NCBI GenBank assembly: GCA_017550625.1
Contig: JAFZOL010000076.1
Location: 1 to 64,000 of the forward strand
DNA length: 64,000 bases
Source: Clostridia bacterium
GTDB lineage: Bacteria; Bacillota; Clostridia; Oscillospirales; Acutalibacteraceae
Direction of reading: 5' to 3'
The number at the start of each line of letters is the position of its first letter. Positions within the stretch are counted from its first letter, which is position 1. Both the position numbers and the translations under genes were made by a program. The notes under the pieces were generated by a model, which saw nothing but the letters and a program-made list of their open reading frames with translations, did not search any database and was not told where the DNA came from. Shown piece by piece: positions 62,409 to 64,000 of this stretch.

Positions 62409-63272
62409 TTATACCCCGCGAAATCCTCTGCCGATGATCTCGCTCGAGGTGGTGATCGTGATGAACGCCCCGGGGTCCACCTGTTTGATCTCGCGCTGCA
62501 GGCGGATCGCCTCGATGCGGCGGCACACGGTGTAGATCATCGACGTGTTGTGGTGGCTGTAGGCGCCCTGCGCCTCCACGAGCGTGGCGGAGTGGTGCAT
62601 GTCCTTGATGATGAAGTCGATGATCTCGTCGGGCTTCGAGGTGACGATCATGAAGCACTTGCACGCGCCGAGGCTTTCGATCACGCCGTCCACGATGAAC
62701 GCCTTTGAAAAGAGGCCGAGCAGCGAGAAGAGGCCCGTGCGCACGTCGAACACCCAAAACGCCCCCAGCGCGATGAGCGCGTCGGAGCACAATAGCGCCG
62801 TGCCGACGTTGATCTTGAAATACTTTTTGATGATCAGCGCGATGATGTCGGTCCCGCCCGACGACCCGCGCCGGAAGAAGATCATCGCCGAGCCGATCGA
62901 CGTGAGCAGCATCGCGTAAACGAGCTCGAGAAACGGCTGGTCCGTGAGCGGCGCCGTCATGGGGAAAAGGAACTCGAGAAGCTGCGTAAGTCCCGTGTAG
63001 AGCAGGGTGCAGAACACCGTGCGGAGCCCCGTGCTTTTGCCGAGGAACACGAAGCCCACGAGCAGGAGGCTCACGTTGAAGATGCTGATCCACGTGGCCG
63101 CCGAGATCGCGGTCAGCGACCCCAGGAGCGTGGACAGGCCGCTGACCCCGCCGGTGGAAAAGCCGTTCGGGATCTTGAAGAAATACACGCCGAGACTCAT
63201 CAGCGAGGTGCCGAGGATCATCACGAGATAATCCGCGGCGAGCTTTTTTTTATCGGTTTTTGCTTCGGCCAT
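62409..63272 (-). CDS. YitT-family membrane protein
   Basis: A 287-residue protein with five or six membrane helices (DUF161) and a C-terminal DUF2179 domain (KPDEIIDFIIKDMHHSATLVEAQGAYSH, about 215-240). Helix signature FFKIPNGFSTGGVSGLSTLL and RRGSSGGTDIIALII match YitT. Function unknown. AAAGGGGAG precedes the ATG. Confidence 0.9.
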   Translation of the reverse strand: MAEAKTDKKKLAADYLVMILGTSLMSLGVYFFKIPNGFSTGGVSGLSTLLGSLTAISAATWISIFNVSLLLVGFVFLGKSTGLRTVFCTLLYTGLTQLLEFLFPMTAPLTDQPFLELVYAMLLTSIGSAMIFFRRGSSGGTDIIALIIKKYFKINVGTALLCSDALIALGAFWVFDVRTGLFSLLGLFSKAFIVDGVIESLGACKCFMIVTSKPDEIIDFIIKDMHHSATLVEAQGAYSHHNTSMIYTVCRRIEAIRLQREIKQVDPGAFITITTSSEIIGRGFRGV

Positions 63273-63310
63273 AGCGGCTCTCCCCTTTTACGTTCTGCCT
63301 TCGTCGGCGC

Positions 63311-63847
63311 TCATGCGCCCGCTTTCTTTTGTTTAGCGCGGCGTACGACCCACAGCACGAACAGCACCGTGAGCAGCATGAACGTCGCCGTCATCAATAG
63401 GCTCTTGGCCGCCGTGACGTACCCCGCGACCGCGCCCGGAACGTCCGGCACCGCGTTCTTTTTGAGAAACGACAGAATGAACGAGTTTTCGGCATAATCG
63501 AACGCCGCCAGCAGCGCGGGCAGAATGACCCACAGGCGGCCGCGCTTTTTCGTCAGCGCAAGAATGCTCAGCACGAAAAACGCCGTGTAGCACACGGGAT
63601 AGAAGAAATCGAGCGGCAGCTGCTTTGTCAGATAGATCTGCCTGCCCTCTTCCGACAGTGCCTCAAGAAATTCGCGCGCTTCGCCCGCCGTGTAGCCGAA
63701 CGAGCGCATGTCGAAGGCCTGAAGGCCGCCCGCGGCGCTTTCGATCGCCGGGATCAGCCACAGATTCATGATAAGACAGATCGCCGCTGTCAGCGCGCCG
63801 GATACGATCAGCGCTGGGGCGAACGCCTTGCTGCGTTTCTTTTCCAT
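63311..63847 (-). CDS. Hypothetical four-helix membrane protein
   Basis: A 178-residue protein with four hydrophobic helices and a loop rich in Glu/Arg (about 45-70). No motif recognised. GAAAGGTGG precedes the ATG at 63847; the longer reading starts in the leader. Ends in a basic tail (RRAKQKKAGA). Confidence 0.75.
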   Translation of the reverse strand: MEKKRSKAFAPALIVSGALTAAICLIMNLWLIPAIESAAGGLQAFDMRSFGYTAGEAREFLEALSEEGRQIYLTKQLPLDFFYPVCYTAFFVLSILALTKKRGRLWVILPALLAAFDYAENSFILSFLKKNAVPDVPGAVAGYVTAAKSLLMTATFMLLTVLFVLWVVRRAKQKKAGA

Positions 63848-63936
63848 CAGAAACCCACCTTTCGACGGGCCTTTGCCCGCAAGGATAGTGTACCACACGC
63901 GGGCGGGCATTACAAGTCCGTTTGCAAAAAAAAACC

Positions 63937-63970
63937 GCCGGGCGGGTCCGAAGACCCGCCCGGGATTTGT
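63937..63970 (-). terminator. Terminator of a gene beyond the right edge
   Basis: GGGCGGGTC-CGAA-GACCCGCCC stem followed on the minus strand by a T10 run. It must end a minus-strand gene entering from the right; the last 30 bp hold at most its stop codon (possible TAA at 63997-63999). Confidence 0.8.
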
Positions 63971-64000
63971 GTTTTGTTTGCCGGCCTTCAGAAGCCTTAT

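Overview
The window looks like chromosome of an anaerobic, GC-rich, spore-lineage Clostridia (Firmicutes). The support is a SpoIIE phosphatase, the Firmicute trio DarA-HolB-RicT, a BlaI/M56 pair, a Dlt-like cell-surface operon, ECF and YitT membrane proteins, abundant low-potential iron-sulfur proteins and strong AGGAGG ribosome sites. Genus cannot be decided from the sequence. I see no tRNA, rRNA, prophage, CRISPR array or transposase.

Left end (1-4.9 kb): an oligopeptide/nickel-type ABC importer operon oppABCDF on the minus strand, cut by the window edge. 4.9-6.2 kb: a flavin-reductase-fold protein and a membrane-linked XRE regulator. 6.5-18.5 kb, plus strand: the standout locus. It is one long gene string: class II fumarase, HdrB-HdrC-HdrA, MvhD/FlxD, two FlxB/C-type iron-sulfur proteins, FlxA, a FrdB-like iron-sulfur protein, a soluble FrdA-like flavoprotein and an AspT-family dicarboxylate carrier. 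Together these suggest a cytoplasmic, NADH-dependent, flavin-bifurcating fumarate reductase fed by malate and linked to succinate export. A divergent promoter with a Rex-like dyad separates it from the XRE gene.

18.5-33 kb, mostly minus strand: spoIIE, an SDR oxidoreductase, a lipoprotein, an MFS sugar-type symporter, a plus-strand thioredoxin reductase, a 2[4Fe-4S] ferredoxin, ricT-holB-darA, a short QueG-like protein, a membrane protein, and a BlaI/BlaR1-like pair with two clear operators. 33-38.5 kb: a dlt-like operon (A, PLP decarboxylase-fold protein, carrier, MBOAT, SGNH) whose adenylation enzyme has Ser where DltA has its D-Ala-selecting Cys. 38.8-43.6 kb: mutS2, galK and a VTT/DedA-like protein. 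44-48 kb, plus: an ECF transporter T-A-S set and an HD hydrolase. 48.5-53.5 kb, minus: a small NRPS-like set (adenylation, condensation, carrier, adenylation). 53.7-57.2 kb: a YegP-like protein and a NatAB-type ABC exporter. 57.4-61.4 kb, minus: nifS-thiI-GNAT-nagZ. Right end: small membrane proteins and YitT.

A second striking property is the intergenic DNA. About a dozen gaps are filled by mosaics of the same short modules: 9-bp GTGCACGGG runs, 7-bp TGCAAAA/TACAAAA runs, GGGCGCACA runs, CCTGGCC runs, and mini-hairpins with a fixed GC stem and a variable 3-nt loop. One ~225-bp mosaic occurs twice in inverted orientation, and another gap carries a diverged inverted pair with 27-bp arms.
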